Positions 63,643-64,000 of a DNA stretch of 64,000 nt are shown piece by piece. Source of the DNA: Rhodococcus qingshengii JCM 15477 (GTDB taxonomy: Bacteria > Actinomycetota > Actinomycetes > Mycobacteriales > Mycobacteriaceae). Each line of letters begins with the position of its first letter. Positions within the stretch are counted from its first letter, which is position 1. The stretch lies in the NCBI RefSeq assembly GCF_023221595.1, contig NZ_CP096563.1, forward strand, positions 6,071,001 to 6,135,000, written 5' to 3'. Made by a program: the position numbers and the translations under genes. The notes beneath the pieces are model-generated. The model was not told the DNA's origin. It worked only from the letters and a program-made list of their open reading frames with translations, and ran no database searches.

Positions 63643-64000
63643 TCGGTGTACAAGACATGCGCGGCATGAAATCTTTCTGTGTTCGCTCTCGAACGGCGCC
63701 AAACCTGATTCCCCGCAACAAGAACAACCCTTTACTCCCGCTCGACCGGTATCGACTGTCCGGACTCAGGGACCGCGGGCGCGTACCTGGGCCCGTTCCC
63801 TAGCGGTGGGTCGGGGTTACCACCGAACCACCGACGAAACCGTTGTTATAACTGTCCCAAAGATCCCACAAGGTCTGCAACCCTGTCAGTCAGGGCGATT
63901 TGGCAGCGGCGCAACCGAGACCGTGCACGTCGGGCCGGGCAGCTAGTCGTCATCTGCGTTGAGCACACAATCTCGACGCCCCTCTGTTCGGTCCAGGACG
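63643..64000. other. Unassigned sequence at the right edge
   Basis: No supported gene. An imperfect dyad (TCGGGGTT at 63811-63818, AACCACCGA at 63826-63834) may be a regulatory site or hairpin for a gene beyond the window. Confidence 0.3.

Overview
The window looks like chromosomal DNA of a high-GC actinomycete, most probably a Rhodococcus of the erythropolis group. This is inferred from GC-rich codon third positions, frequent GTG starts, mycobacterial-type proteins (a close FadE5 relative, HelR, CsbD-like and DUF1214 proteins), many small-molecule regulators and scattered catabolic genes. No rRNA, tRNA, CRISPR array, prophage or replication origin was recognised. Gene order is mosaic: short operons, usually beside a divergent regulator, with one complete insertion sequence and a few decayed genes.

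Layout. 0-3.4 kb: stress genes (large-subunit catalase katE, CsbD-like protein with a sigma-B/F-type promoter) and a small membrane protein. 3.6-5.9 kb: the RNA polymerase-recycling helicase HelR, preceded by a near-consensus rifamycin-associated element. 5.9-9.6 kb: IclR regulator divergent from a three-gene meta-cleavage lower pathway (hydratase, acylating acetaldehyde dehydrogenase, 4-hydroxy-2-oxovalerate aldolase) closed by a strong terminator. 10.2-15.9 kb: TetR, a Tat-exported M28-like peptidase with altered active-site residues, an Old Yellow Enzyme pseudogene, DinB, VOC and SdpI-type proteins. 16-22 kb: a HEAT protein plus MerR-HEAT fusion, two divergent DJ-1/PfpI proteins (one a GlxA-type AraC regulator), a siderophore-binding lipoprotein with an IdeR-like box, and an AlkD-like repair protein. 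22.2-26.2 kb: a complete IS21-family element (22261-24913, 6-bp target duplication) inserted in the first codons of an amino-acid permease gene.

26-38 kb: SDR enzymes, a MocR/PaiB divergent pair, a second stress locus with two further sigma-B/F-type promoters, a TetR/SDR pair with a clear operator, a PQQ-type sugar dehydrogenase, and an XRE (MmyB-like) regulator flanked by an MFS exporter and a zinc alcohol dehydrogenase. Both of those promoters carry the same paired GGGANTCCC sites at identical 29-bp spacing. 38.6-54.7 kb: FadE5-like acyl-CoA dehydrogenase behind 17-bp tandem repeats, nitronate monooxygenase-family enzyme, MFS/LysR pairs, SRPBCC proteins, methyltransferase, a MarR-NmrA group, amidase, and a secreted alpha/beta hydrolase.

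54.9-63.0 kb is the most system-like region. Two translationally coupled LysR regulators diverge from an operon encoding a NitT/TauT-type ABC importer (permease, ATPase, lipoprotein), a DUF1214 protein, a class III CoA-transferase and a second nitronate monooxygenase-family flavoprotein. The shared promoter holds a T-N11-A dyad. I infer an uptake-plus-CoA-activation catabolic pathway for an unknown, probably acidic, substrate.
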